Positions 1 through 12,781 of a DNA stretch of 64,000 nucleotides are shown here, one piece after another; position 1 is the stretch's first letter; the number at the start of each line of letters is the position of its first letter. The notes beneath the pieces are model-generated. The model worked only from the letters and a program-made list of their open reading frames with translations, ran no database searches and was not told the DNA's origin. This stretch comes from Auanema rhodensis. Taxonomy: Eukaryota > Nematoda > Chromadorea > Rhabditida > Rhabditidae. The stretch covers positions 15,934,001 to 15,998,000 of the forward strand of contig OZ059897.1 of NCBI GenBank assembly GCA_964057225.1, written 5' to 3'. The translations under genes and the position numbers were made by a program.

Positions 1-3000
1 CTTTCTCTGTTAAAAATTCTCCCCATCTGTCAGGATTTTCTTGCATCCATTCAAGTAATGAAGGACCATACTCAAGACAGACTGTATCTTTTTTAGCAGT
101 TTCTTTCTTAGGCGCAATAGCTAAAATATTAAAATTAATAATTTTAGAGGTTGAAATCTTCATATTCTTACTTCCATTTCCATCAAGACCGGTAATATCG
201 TAATCCGCATCGTCTTCATAGTTATAGTAATCATCTTCCTTAGCTGCTGTCGTTGAGGTCTCCGTTGCTACAGATGGATCTGCTCTTTTTCTTCTTTTTT
301 TTCCTAATCAAAAAAATTAAAAAACGAACTTTACATTTTTATACCGAAGATGTCATTGATAATAGATTCAGTCAAAGTGCTGGAATCTTTTGGAGTAACT
401 TCTTTAGCAAGAACTACAGCTTCAAGTGTGATTTTCTCTGATTCATCTTTAGCCATATTCCATTCATTAAATTTCTTCAAGGCATTGCACTTATCAAAGT
501 AATTTGGTGAAGTTGGTGGACAATCGACATCAAGAGGGTCGATACATGGACGGTCGAGATAAGCTGCTCCAATTCCAGCCTGTAAACAAAATTTTGCGAT
601 GAAAAACAAAAATGAAATCCTTACTCGTTCGAAGAAGTTTCCGATTGGTCCTAGATCAAAAAGACTTCCAACTTCACTCATTACAGCAGTTGGATCAAGA
701 TTTTTCCATGTAACATTACCCTTTGGAAGAGAAGAAATAAATCCAGAAATTTCTTCACTAAAACAATAGTGGTGTTTCAATAATATTAATTCAAAATTTT
801 TTACAAACCCTAAGTTAAGAGGTGGACGAGGTCCTAATGGTTTAGCTCCTTCCCAATAACAATCAATAGGTGTAATCCAAATACAAGGTATGATTTTATC
901 CAACAACGTCGACATAACTTTGGCTAGTGGACCAGAATTGAAACTTGGGCTAGGTGGCTTGAAACAAATATCGGATAAAGTCCATTTCCTACAAAACCAA
1001 AATTAACTGATGATTAAACAGTGCTATACTGACTCTCCATGCATCTCAACGGAATATTGAGCAATTTCTTCCATCAAATCAACGTGTTTTAATAAAGATT
1101 TCTTTGAAAGAACATTTTCTCCTTCATAGCTGGGAGTTTGAATAACAACCTGTAAGGAAAATCGGATAAAATAATTCATAGGTAGTCCAAATATACCTGG
1201 AATCCACCACCTAAACCATTTTCTCTTGGAATTTCGGGTGTATGTCTTTCGTGTGATTGTTGTTTATGTTTTTTCTTGTTAGTTGTTGCATTTACAGGCC
1301 CAACATTAGGTGGTGGCGGCGGAGGTTCCGTAACATCTCTTTTAATCTGAAAATTTCATGAAATAAGAGTTAATAGATGAGAGACATACTCTCATAGATT
1401 CTTCTTGTACCCGTGAGAGAAATCCAAGCTCTTCGCTCAAACGTCCTCCTTCTGTAAATTACATGATTTAAATTTTTTTGTTGGAATTTTGCCTCACGTG
1501 AAACCCATAATTTAACGATATCTGTCTCAATTATGACATCTTGTAAACCAGCGCAGCAGGCAGTATAAACCAAAAGACTAAATTTGGAAAATAGAACAAA
1601 CAATTAGAAAAGAGAAATGTATAACATACGTAACAACAACAGTAGACCATGCCCATTTTTGAACAAAACATCCTATGCGGAATAACCATAACTGGAAAAA
1701 GGCACGTGCATACAGTCCGGGTCGAGCACCTGTAGCAACTCCCTGAAAAGCCAATGCAATAACATTGAAATAAATCAAATATTTTGATTTCATACCCTAT
1801 TAATCTGTTGAAGTGACATATCAGCATCGCACCATGTTGGCGCATGACTGAACTTTTTCTTCCATGCTTCTGAGAAATCTCCGGAATCGAAGTTTCCAGT
1901 TAGCTTATTGTCCAGAAACTGAAAAAAAGCAAAAATATAAAGAAGTAGAAGATTACATGAAATTGTTTTCTTATAAAACGGATGAGGACTTCATTTTGAT
2001 CTTATTCGCAATGGAATATATTTTTTCAACAAACATTGCTAATTGTTTTCAGAGGGCTCCTTTCATAGGTTTTTATCCTATAATCTTCATTTTGGTTTAT
2101 ATCTGTTCTTAGTTGTTGAGATGATTGTTTTAAAAGGAATACTTGCTCAGCTGATTTCAATTTAATATCAAAAACCATTCTATCAGCAAGAGTCTACCTA
2201 TAGAAAATTGACATCTAAAATAGCAGAACGATCATTAACTTTAGAGAGGCAATTTGAGAAAAAAAAGAAAAAATAGCTAAGATACTAATAGTAAAATCTA
2301 ACAAACTATTAGGAAAAAAAGAAAAGAACACTCATAGATACGTCTAACCATATTCTACCTGTCCTTAGTACATAAGAAAAGAAGATGGACGAGGAGATAA
2401 ATAAGAGACAGAGGTCATCCTAACACATCATATCAAAGTTCGAAAAAAACAAAGAATATACTAAATGCAACTATATTTACTAGCTAGGTTTGTTAAACTA
2501 TATAATTAAAGTAATATCACTATAAATCAAAAAATCTAAATTATGTCAAAAATAATGAAATTGATTGCATGATTATTATAGTATAGTTAAGTTATATATA
2601 TAAATATATATATATAATTCAACCACAATATAAATTGAAATTCTGAGTAATATGCTCTATGTGGGACTATGACTCACCATAAACTACCACTTTTCTTGTT
2701 TTAATATTTGACAGGAAATATAGAAAGACAAATCATATAACAAATTATAAATTTGTCTAGTTCAAATATATTTTTACCAAAATTCCATAGCAATTCACCT
2801 ATTCAAAATGAAACAGAGCAAGAATAACAATTGATTTCGAGGGCAAGATCAAGCAATGAATCTACACAACAACCGGAAATGTTTACTTAATAATAATAAA
2901 AAAAAAATCAAAATAAACCTTTCTCTCATAACTTATTATTTATTTATATACACATACCCTAATATTTCTTTACGTTAACTGAGTATTTCTTAAAATATAA

Positions 3001-3079
3001 AATTAAAACTGACCCTTCTGATGACACCAGCTTTTCTGTCGGGTGCAGTTTGGTCGCTGTGGACCTTGGCATTACCCAT
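1..3079 (-). CDS. ptc: Patched (Hedgehog-receptor family) homologue, 5' part, runs off the left edge
   Basis: Multi-pass membrane protein of the RND superfamily; in animals Patched exports sterol and represses Smoothened, while nematode PTC proteins act without a canonical Hedgehog pathway. Exons, 5' to 3': 3079-3014, 1918-1796, 1742-1630, 1577-1498, 1451-1390, 1346-1197, 1149-1034, 988-809, 757-625, 579-345, 279-172, 120-1. All junctions are GT-AG and in phase, giving about 495 residues. Family marks: GCFVQKW before TM1 (about residues 96-112), IETDIVKLWV (117-126), IQTPSYEGENVL after exon 6, and ITPIDCYWEGAK (275-286), all matching the PTCH N-terminus and first extracellular domain; LDRPC in exon 10. 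Start: ATG at 3079, seven bases after a TTTAG acceptor; an upstream cis exon is possible. Oddities: a Pro/Lys/His-rich 50-residue exon (149-198) and an acidic Tyr-rich stretch (434-447). The sterol-sensing domain and later segments lie outside the window. The family call is firm; which paralogue (ptc-1 or ptc-3 type) is not. Confidence 0.93.
1919..3013 (-). other. Long first intron of the Patched gene
   Basis: This 1.1 kb intron separates the 22-codon first coding exon from exon 2; the remaining visible introns are only 43-65 bp. Donor is AGG|GTCAGT, acceptor is a T-rich TTTCAG. The content is AT-rich with no exon-like island that I can see. A long first intron in a gene otherwise compactly spliced is a common place for enhancers, but no specific site is recognised here. 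Confidence 0.75.
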
Positions 3080-6000
3080 CGCACCCTAAATAAACAACAA
3101 TGACATAAGTAATATTAAAAGGAAACAAAGAAACATAGTAAGAGGATATGAAAAAAATTATAAATGATCATTGAATATATATATATATTTAATAAATAAA
3201 TATATATACCTGCATAATAAATGGTTGATAGTTCATATAATAATAAAAATTGGAAAAGATGTTTACAAAAAAAGGAGTGATGCAGAAAAATTGGTTCAAA
3301 CTTGATGAAAAAGAAAAAATAAGTAGAAAGATGATTTTGAAAGAGAATAGAATTTAAGACAGAAATTCATAAATAAGAAAATGAAAAATAGCTAGTCATG
3401 TGATAAAACCATGCAACATAACTCCAAAGATCTAAAAAATAACTAGAAAACTGGTCGTTCGAAGAAAAAATTGGATGATTTTGGCACAAATGAATTAAAC
3501 CATCTTCAAACATTTATTGTTTTCTTCCAATACATTAAGCTGTACCTATTGGAAGCAATCATATTCAGAATTGGAATAAGCGTCATTCATAAGCACAAAA
3601 TTTCGTTTTTGAATAATTACTTTTGGGAATTTAAGTTTAAGTTGTAGCTTTGAATTTAGTTCAATAGCCGTAATTTTGACTAATGAGGTGTTGAAAGAGA
3701 GTAGGTACTCAACACTCAGAAGTCGAAAGAAGTTGAGACTAGAAAAACTGTAGAGAGGAAACGAGAGACATGTTGGTTGTTAAAAAGCAAAAAGGGCTAT
3801 CCAGTAGCCAAAAAGTAGCTCGAATTCAATAGATGATTGGTCGAAATGCGAAAGTGAAATGTCCGAATCTATTTGACAGGCCAGAATCTTCATACTATTA
3901 TCCATACAGATGGACACAGTCTCACTGCTAGTTATCCTCATCATCGACATCGCCCTCATACGGTTCGATCATCCATAGCGTTTTCCTCGCAGTATTTAGT
4001 CGTCTGCTTCACGATGTGACTGCCTTTTGTCGACTTTGTGGTTTAGTCAGCCGTAATGTACACGGCGTCTGTGGATTCAAGTTCAGAATAAAAAAACTTC
4101 AAAGCCGTCCAGCCAAGGAGATTTTCGGATAAAAGTTAAGCAAAGAAACTGCTACTAGGTAATGTCGAATAAATTGAACTTGAAACATAGAAACAATTTC
4201 AAACAATTTTTGGATCGCTCAGAAGCTAATGTCCATAAACGAGGTAAAGCCCATTGTAAGAGCCTGTTGATGGCCTAGAGATCAGAGCTCAATAGCAGGA
4301 ATCAGCAACGATGACGACGACAATAAAGTCGAGGATGGTGAAGCTGTTTGGCCTGACCAGGATGTATAGCAGCTTTTTCGTTCAGTTATCTACTAGCGGC
4401 GCTATAAGATCCAGTATCATTTTAGAAAAATCGGAAACAGATCCAAAAAGATTTCAGACTAACAGGAGACGCAGCAGCAGCTAAATCAAGCATCACTTTA
4501 TCATCATATGAAAGCATCTGCAAGATTGTTGCCTATCCCGTTCTTATTCAAGAAATTATCTTGTAAATAGAAATATAGAAAATGTTCTTACAGATCTGAA
4601 GAAGAATATGAATAAGCTTAAAGCTTTTGGAACAGTGTTACAATAGAGATGCCGAAAACGATTGGATAAAGAACAGTTGAAACTGAATAAAGATGACATC
4701 ATACCAAAATTGTTTCTTGCTCTTTACATGTTTTAAAAAGTTTTCCGAATATTAACTGTTGATCACATATATGGGACGAATAGCCAATGCCGGTACACAC
4801 CTCTGCATTCAATGTTTCAGTGAAATAATTTCTGAAGCTGTTGGGTGAAAGAGTATTAGAAAGCGAGAGATACAAGGTATGTCTTGACGAATAGACATTG
4901 ACGACATCGGGCGAATTCTCGGAAAACCAAGTTAACTGTTAGTGTCATTAGATTTTTTTATCTGATACTGACTCACCAGTAACGTCAAAAATGGTCCGAC
5001 AGTGCGATGATATCATCAGATGTTAGAATTGAAAGAAAATATAGTGAACTACTACTATCATTACCACGCTGTTAGATTGTGGGATAAGTCTCATCATGTT
5101 GAAAGATAGACGTCTCACGGACTTTGCACATCGGAAAAGATGATGATGGCGATGACTTACTGGTCTATGAATATGCACCCGACCTTGCCTTCCAACAATG
5201 AAAACAAGAGAAAAAGGTAACCAATAAACAAGTTTTCCAACAATTAAACAGAACTCATCAGCTTGAAAACTTGGATTAAATTTAAAAATTTAGTGATGGC
5301 ACTACCGAATATAAATAACTGTTTATAAGATTTCAACGAATATAGGTCAAACGGAGAAGAGGATGACGACACACCGAATAAGATCTGACAGAAATACCTG
5401 TTTCCATTCGAAAAGAAGTTCAACATTTTCTCGAGGAAACGTCACTTTCTCGTTAACTCTCTCTAGTCTTCCCCCTTTCTCTGTCTCTAAATCATATACC
5501 TTCCTCACTTCCTCAATTCTTACAAACTAATGCGTCTTTTTCATTTCCTCCCACTAATACAGTTTTCACATCTATTTATGTAGCCCTTGACACGATCAAC
5601 TTTTAAGGTGGGTGTATGCAAATGGCTGAGTAAAACAGAATAAAAAAAGAAATTTCTTGATATAATAGTGAAATCATCAAGTTCGCTTTATTACCGAAAT
5701 CATGACATTAAAACTTGGAATATCGTACTCTCGAATCTCTTATACATATATAAATTGTAAAAAAAGAAATTATAACCCATCATTTTGAAACTTAACACTA
5801 TGTATCATCTTAATTGCTTTTTCTAATAAATTACAGTCTTTCTCCTGAATGGTCCAATTCCATATAGACCTACTAAACGAACAAAGCTTATGAAACATTG
5901 AGAAAACAGTAGTGGTATAGAGGAAATGTTCAATTTATATGATTTCTTAATACATTAAGAAAAGATATTAGTAAGAATAGATCTGAACTTTCTTTAGTAT

Positions 6001-9000
6001 TTTATGAGACAAGAATTCGATTGGAAGAGAAATCTTGCTATTACTAAACTAAAATAATGCATTAGGATATATCTATAGAATTAGATTATGGTAAAAGACA
6101 GGGACAAATAAAACATTGAAAAGGAAAAATAAATCAGAAAATATAACAGAAAAGTAACTAGTATCAGTGGCAATTAACAGATAGAACAACATGCTAAAGT
6201 ACTTGGGATGTGTATGACAATAAAGCGCAAAGGAGAAGCAGCAGATATCTACCGCTGTAGCTACCAAAGATAACTAGGTGGATTATTCAGAGAAAAGAGA
6301 GGAAGAGAATAACAGAGAAAGCAATGAAAAGAAGGAGGAGAAGAGGAGACAGGAAGTCAGCGGAAAAAGAAAAATGGAAAGAGAGAATCAAGACAAATGG
6401 TCTCAGCCAGAAGACCGGATATTTTGGTGGTAGTGTTGGAAGGCAGACAGATGTACCGATTGTGTACGAGTATGTCACGGAAAACTAGTAACATATATAA
6501 GTTCGTATGATACATATGCTTCTGTATAAAGAGAGAGAGATATTGCCAATCATGGATGGACAAAGTAAGAGGGTGATAGAAGAGAAGAGGAAGGAGGATG
6601 AGAAAGAAAAAGAAAGAGAAAGAGAGAAAAAGATAGTGGCATGAAACGGTTAATGGTTCTATATGATAAAATGGATTATAATCAAACAACTGGAGATTTT
6701 AATACAACATAAGAGGAACAGTTGATGGCAGTAGTTACAAATTTAGATGTTTCAGAATTTCCGAGAAATGGCCTGTTGCTACTACTTCTGATGAAAGTGA
6801 CACGGAGGATAGTTACATCTCCCTGTGCTATATGCCGTGCATATAAATGAAAAAAGAATAATTCACATAGCTGGATGCCTGTTATAGAAAGAAAAGTGAC
6901 TGGAATGAGGCAAACGACCATCATAATCTGTTAAACCTTGAACATACTCAAAGAAAAAGAATTTACCGACAAAAAGAAAATTGTCTTTTGACAGCTTAAT
7001 CACAGCTAATTTTAGGTGTAATTAAAAGGAAAAATCGTATTTTGAACCGAAAAATTGCGAAGAATTGATGAAAATAACAGAAAAGCTTCTGAAAATGAAC
7101 AGAAAACTGAAATTGAGATAGATATCCAGGTATAATGATGATAAAAGAATGAAAATGCTTCTAATAGAGATACGAATTGAAGTTAAACGAGATTTAGTTT
7201 TACATCATACATCATTTCAACAAGAAACATTTTCAAAATTTAAACAAAAATAATTTTCAAAAATGCTATAAAATGGTTAAAGAATATGATGATGTATAGT
7301 CGTTCCTCGAACTGATTCAATATTCTGATTGTTGCTAAACGTTGTAGTCTGGTATAACAAACTACAACACATTAGAAAATAGATTTTCTGAAGGAAATAA
7401 ACGAAAATGGGAAAAAGAAGAAGAATATATGAACAGGAAGAGAAAAGAAATAGAAAAGTAGAGAAAGTGATTGAGGAAATCGGAGAAGTAAAACGGATAA
7501 TTTCCATATATGGTTCTTCATTGTGGTTGATGATGACAAGTAAGAGAAGAGAGGACGACGAGATAGAACAAGTTTTCCTGATTATATCATACACTATTAT
7601 ATAAGCCAGACTTAAGCAAATTGGCTTCATGATAACGAAGTTAAGGTTTGGATAGAAGAACTGAAGAAGTTTGGAACAACTCGAAGAAAAAAGAAAAATC
7701 CCGGGCAGATGTATAGAATAATAGAGATACGTGAATGTAGCCAAAAGATTAAAAAAATAAATAAAAATGAAGATAGTTTAGTACAATTTTAATCAAAAAA
7801 AGCTAAGAACTAGGACTACTTTCGTCTTTTCATTCCTTTTTTCAACTTTCCGGTTCGCAAAACTGTTGGCCTATTTGGGTAATAGGAGGACGAAGACGAT
7901 TCAACATTTGGTTGGTATGAGAGGAGAGAATGAATCCGGCTTGGATTATTTTTATGAAAAAAAAATGAGAAAATGTTTAAAAAATGGCTAATAGGTAGTT
8001 TAGGTACATATATATTAAGAAATTTAATATAAATAGTTCATCATAATCATAAAAATATAAAAGTTTGAGAGAACTATTAACTCCGACCTAACACATAGGT
8101 TAACGGAAACTATCATACTCGTACGAATAATTAGCTCGGAAGTCGGATTATCCTTAAGAGAAACTGAATAGAAAACAACAAAATGTTTTTCAGGTCGGAT
8201 AAATGCAAGAGAACAACAGGTTATCTCTGAGATCATCATATGCATGCAACTCATCCGAACATTTGGATAACGCCATTCACGGCGAGGTCGATAGGAGAGA
8301 ATAGGAACTATGAAGAAAGGAATATGAAGGAAAAAACCGTCGGTACATCATACAGATGCATGGAAGGTTAGAAGAATTCAGAGGATATGGCGACGAAAAC
8401 CTTGCTGGTTGATTGTAAACTAAACTTCAAGGGTTTTCATATTATTATTAAAAAAAAAGAAAATATCCTTTTGATTTAAAATGAAGATAAGAATTGAAGA
8501 GTATAGAAATTGGCAATCTTATCCGATTTTTCAATCAAATTCACAATAAGATATAATATTAGAAGAAAATGTAAAGAACAAGCTTAAGGCTATATTGAAA
8601 CTAATTCTGCTGCTAATGCTTGCTGATGTAGATGAGACAGAATACGAAAATCTTTTCGAGATCACTAGTTGCAAAGAATGGATATGAAACTGGTGAGAAC
8701 ATGCAGTGTTGAACTTCTACCATTCAAGGCAAACTCGGAGAAGTGAACGCCAGGACAATCGAATTTTGCAAAATCGTTTCTGTTGGTAAGCTGAGGCAGT
8801 TCCAGATATATAAAAACTGAAATTCTCAGAAGAAGATAAAAAAAAACCAAAAACAGTATATGAATGTAGTATCTAGTTGAGTTGAAGGGATGTTTGTCAT
8901 ATAGCAAGTCAGTGGTTGAAGTTTGCTGTGTCCGTTGTAGAGTCTGTTCTTCTGTAGTCTAAGGTGGTGCAATTTGGTTCCAGAAGAAAGACACAAAAGA

Positions 9001-10586
9001 TAACAGTGGTTAGCGGAAGAAGTAAAAGGAAGAAACGAAATTGGAATAGGACCAATTCTTAAGAAACAAGAGTAGATGATTGGAGAAGGTTGAGAGATTG
9101 ATGTAGAAATAGAGATACAGGTTGATAGAAAAGGTGCTAGATCGCTGATATGAACAACGAGAGATATATAAAAGACTTTTGAAGACTAATAAAAAACCAT
9201 AAATGGTAATTGAGGACAAGTATAGACAACAAGATGGATAAATTCTAAAGTTGGTATACGTCTAGTGACTATGAAGGCGACAACAACCCTGACGAGTTGA
9301 AGAGAAGTTATTTAGTAAATGATAGAGAAAAGAGGTAAGATGTGATTGAAAATAGTTCAAAGAGAAGAAATAGTCAAAAAATAAAGAAGAAATAGAGAGA
9401 AATAGCCAGATATACAGATAGGTTGAGAAAAGGAGCGAGAAAGAGAGAGAACGAGAGAGGGGGGGGCGGAGAAAAACCAAAAGAAGAGAGAAAGACAGAA
9501 AGCCTAAGAACTGAAGAATTAAATTCAAACGATTTCAGGCGGATTAATCTTTTCGGTGAAGAAGGTAATGCTTTTCAGCTATAGATTGAAGACAACGGCG
9601 TGAGGAATAGATTCAATGCAGCATACGAAAGTACAAAAATCCGGCTTCAGCAGGTCCATCAGTTGAATATGACGCCCGGCGATAACCGTTGTTCATTCAA
9701 CAACAGGAAGCAAAGCAAATCTGCGGGCATGCGGGAGATAAGGAGGAAGAGGTAGAGAGGTGCTGAGAGATAAGGTGGGATAGAACATAAGTGAAGCAGA
9801 GAGAAAACCGCTAAGCCTCTATCTATTGAATACTTCGTTTAAATCAAGACATAATTAACAATATTCTGTCAATTGAACTACAATAAGTCAGATAAACTGC
9901 AAAAGTTATGAAAAAAATATAACTGTAAGGTAGAAACAAGCTAGATAGATGTAGAAGAAGAAGAAGATGATGATGACTCGGACTAAGCCTAAGCCGCACT
10001 AGATACAGTCCGCTTCATCCAAAAAGTTTTATTTAGCTGTTTCTTTTTGAATTCAAATCAAAGAAAACAGTTTCAATCATAAAGTAAGTATTATCTGAGT
10101 GACTAAAGGATTTAGAACCAATGTATCAAAAACAAAAAAAATTACAAATTTCAATGAAATCAAATGACAATCTCGGAAAAGCTTGAAGCTTAGATAAACC
10201 ATAGACGCCACAAGTGAGAAAATATAGAGCCTGTCGAGGTTTAAAGAACAACGTTGTTCCAAACCAGAACTATTATGTAGATCACAAAAAGACAGTTCTT
10301 GTTCAGTTCAGAACAGAAATCGTTTTCATTTTGTGGTTTTACTATCTCTCTGAACATCCTCTTCTCATATATGTCGTATGACTTCACTTTCCCAAGTCAT
10401 TTTACCTAATATTATAGATTTATCTTTAAAAGTACAAATATAAAAACGTGTGATTTGTGTTCATAATGTTGTTGAGATAGAAGAATAGAGTAGAATAACG
10501 ATCAAATTATCAAATCATTTCAATAAACTGATTTTGAAACTTTGCTAAAGATTTCCCATCGTTAAAAATTCAATAGAAGGTATGAG

Positions 10587-10608
10587 ATATATATATATAT
10601 ATATATAT
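10587..10608. repeat. (AT)n microsatellite
   Basis: About eleven AT units, followed directly by a purine-rich GGGAAAGAGGG-like tract. Confidence 0.93.
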
Positions 10609-11046
10609 AGAGGGAAAAAGGGAAAGAGGGATAGTGAGAGAGAAGGTAAGAAAGGAAGAGAAAAATCAAGAGATATGATATATTGAGAAAGTTCGAGAGA
10701 AATATTATAGAAAAAGGGTAATATGGAAAAGATGACGAACAACGAGACCATATATGTAACAGGATGTCAAATAAATAAGTGACATCCTCTTTCATATCTT
10801 ATATGTGAAATTAGAGGAGAAACGAGAGAAAAGTCCATTCATTATTCAACACCTTATGAACAATTTTCTGTTTTCCAATCACAATTATAAAATCTTTCTT
10901 TAGTTCATACAGCATGACAATTGATTTTAATCCTTTACATTCAGAAACATAAAACATTCAGGAACAATAAGAACAAGGAAGAAAGTGACTGTCAACTAAG
11001 ACTAAGCACAACTATCAAAACTATATTTGAAAAGAAAAGTTCGTAC

Positions 11047-11151
11047 CTTGATAATAGTAGTTTTGTTAGTTGATAAGAGGGATTGATGAGTGTGGATGTT
11101 AGACAAAGTTTTGAGACGACACACGCCGAGCTGATGGTATTTGATAGAATT
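11047..11151 (-). other. Candidate upstream exon (105 bp, open, good splice sites)
   Basis: On the minus strand a TATTTTCAG acceptor is followed by exactly 105 bases with no stop in one frame (35 codons, phase 0 at both ends) and then a donor, ATCAAG|GTACGA. Composition is less AT-rich than the surroundings. Patched is the nearest downstream gene on this strand, with its first coding exon at 3079 behind a splice-type AG, so this could be an upstream coding or 5'-UTR exon of Patched. I recognise no domain in the 35 residues. The alternative is chance occurrence in noncoding DNA. Confidence 0.3.
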
Positions 11152-12304
11152 CTGAAAATAATTTGATATTTAAACTAAGAAATACGAAAAAAATAATAAA
11201 AAAGAAAGAGAGAGAATAAGGAAAATATATACATATAGGTAGACAGGTAAATAGAAAATATATATGACAAATGAAAATGGATTAAATACAGAGAAAACTA
11301 ATGAGTCAGACTAATAGAAAACTTTGCACTCATGAAATATTTGGTTGTCACACCTTCTTCAAGTCAGGATTAACTGGAATTCATTGAATTGGAACAACCA
11401 TAATAGCGAATTCGAAACATATATCTCAAATGACTCAGAACAATTGAAGATGAAGCTGGATTGAATTGGATTGTCGGTATCATTACGGTTAATTACTCAT
11501 CGATGACTACAGTCACCACATACAAAAAGAAAAAGGACATTAAGAAAGTAAATGATACATATATAGTTAGTTTTATAGGTAATTTAGTTAAGATTGAGAC
11601 AGAAAAAAGACCAAAATATATTATTGAATGTATAAAGTACTTATTATTCTTTACGATCACCAGCTCTTTCAACAAAATAATGAAAATTCTGATTCTTATG
11701 CCATTGTTTAATGAGAACACTACACCCATTGATAGAATCAAAAAGGATTGAAACAGGTGGATCAGTATATCACGTCATTTGGCCTTGCTTAATCGTTTAT
11801 GCCCGGCTTTGAGAAGAACGACAGTCTTTGAATTGTTATAGATCAGTTTGACCACAATTAAGCTGGAATAGGAAGAGTGTTCCCGTTGATTGGTCGTCAA
11901 TTTCAAAATGTAGAAAAAGAAACTGTCTATATCTAGTTGAGATTGAATGAAGAGAATACGAACGAAATAAGAGAATATAAGATCAAGAGATAGAGAGGGA
12001 AAGTTTTTCGATAGAGAAGATAGAAGAGCAGACGAAATAGTAAAGGATATATGTAGAGACAATAGAATTGTAGCGGGTGCATAAAATCACAAAACACATT
12101 TCAGATCAAGACTGAATCTATGTCTCGAAAGACGCAAAAGATGAAAACTCTTATCATGTGAAGATGAAGATGTCTTCTCCTAAAGAAGGCATCAAATACA
12201 CGATCGGATAATTGGCAAAGAAGAAAGATGAAAAGATCAAATGAAAATAGGAGATCATGCAAGAGAGAGAGAGAGAGCAAGATAGAGAGAGAATAAAAAA
12301 AGAC

Positions 12305-12781
12305 AAACGCTGCTAATGCTGACATAAGAATCTTCTGTTTGAAAAACTTGGAAATTTCAACTACGCCATGGACGATCACGCAATTCTCGCGCTTTTCAAT
12401 GATAAAAAGTGTTGTCATAGTATACCAGAGGCAATGGATTTTCCAGCTAATCAGCAACATCCCTACACAACCTGTTATGAAACTGCATATATTGAAATAA
12501 TGGATTTTCAACATTAAAGAAAGTACGAGTTCATTTTTATCAAAAATCACATATAAACCTTGCTAGCAATTAACTATCAAAATCATTTAAGTATACCTAA
12601 TTGCAGTCGATTCACATATGATGACAATAGTTTGGACAATATTAAAGACCATGACGATGACAATGTTGAACATAAGTGAAGAAGCTGTATGAATGATGCT
12701 TTTGAACTGGTTTTTTTTGTTCAGCGACAACATCAAACATTTTGACATTTGGATTAATCCGAGAATATCCAATTTAGTCAA
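12305..12781 (-). other. Candidate fragment of a multi-pass membrane protein gene
   Basis: Two minus-strand open segments, ending at 12597 and starting at 12482, can be joined in phase across a 114-bp GT-AG interval (donor ATTAG|GTATAC, acceptor ATATGCAG). Each contains one hydrophobic helix-like stretch, with polar Lys/Glu/Arg-rich residues between. I recognise no family. The minus strand here is T-rich, which by itself generates hydrophobic frames, so this may be noncoding. Confidence 0.18.

Noticed and set aside
331-915. A 194-residue continuous minus-strand ORF as a stand-alone gene
   Set aside because: It is three Patched exons plus two in-frame short introns (808-758 and 624-580); removing the introns restores the family alignment.
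1370-1603. 77-residue minus-strand ORF
   Set aside because: It reads Patched exon 4 through the 46-bp intron and out of frame into exon 5; the spliced form gives the conserved sequence.
3955-3975. GGTTCGATC resembling a tRNA B box
   Set aside because: No A box or cloverleaf pairing upstream within tRNA distance.
6073-9528. Several minus-strand frames rich in Phe, Leu and Ser, seemingly membrane proteins
   Set aside because: They reflect the pyrimidine-rich minus strand; the hydrophobic content is compositional and no splice-consistent model connects them.
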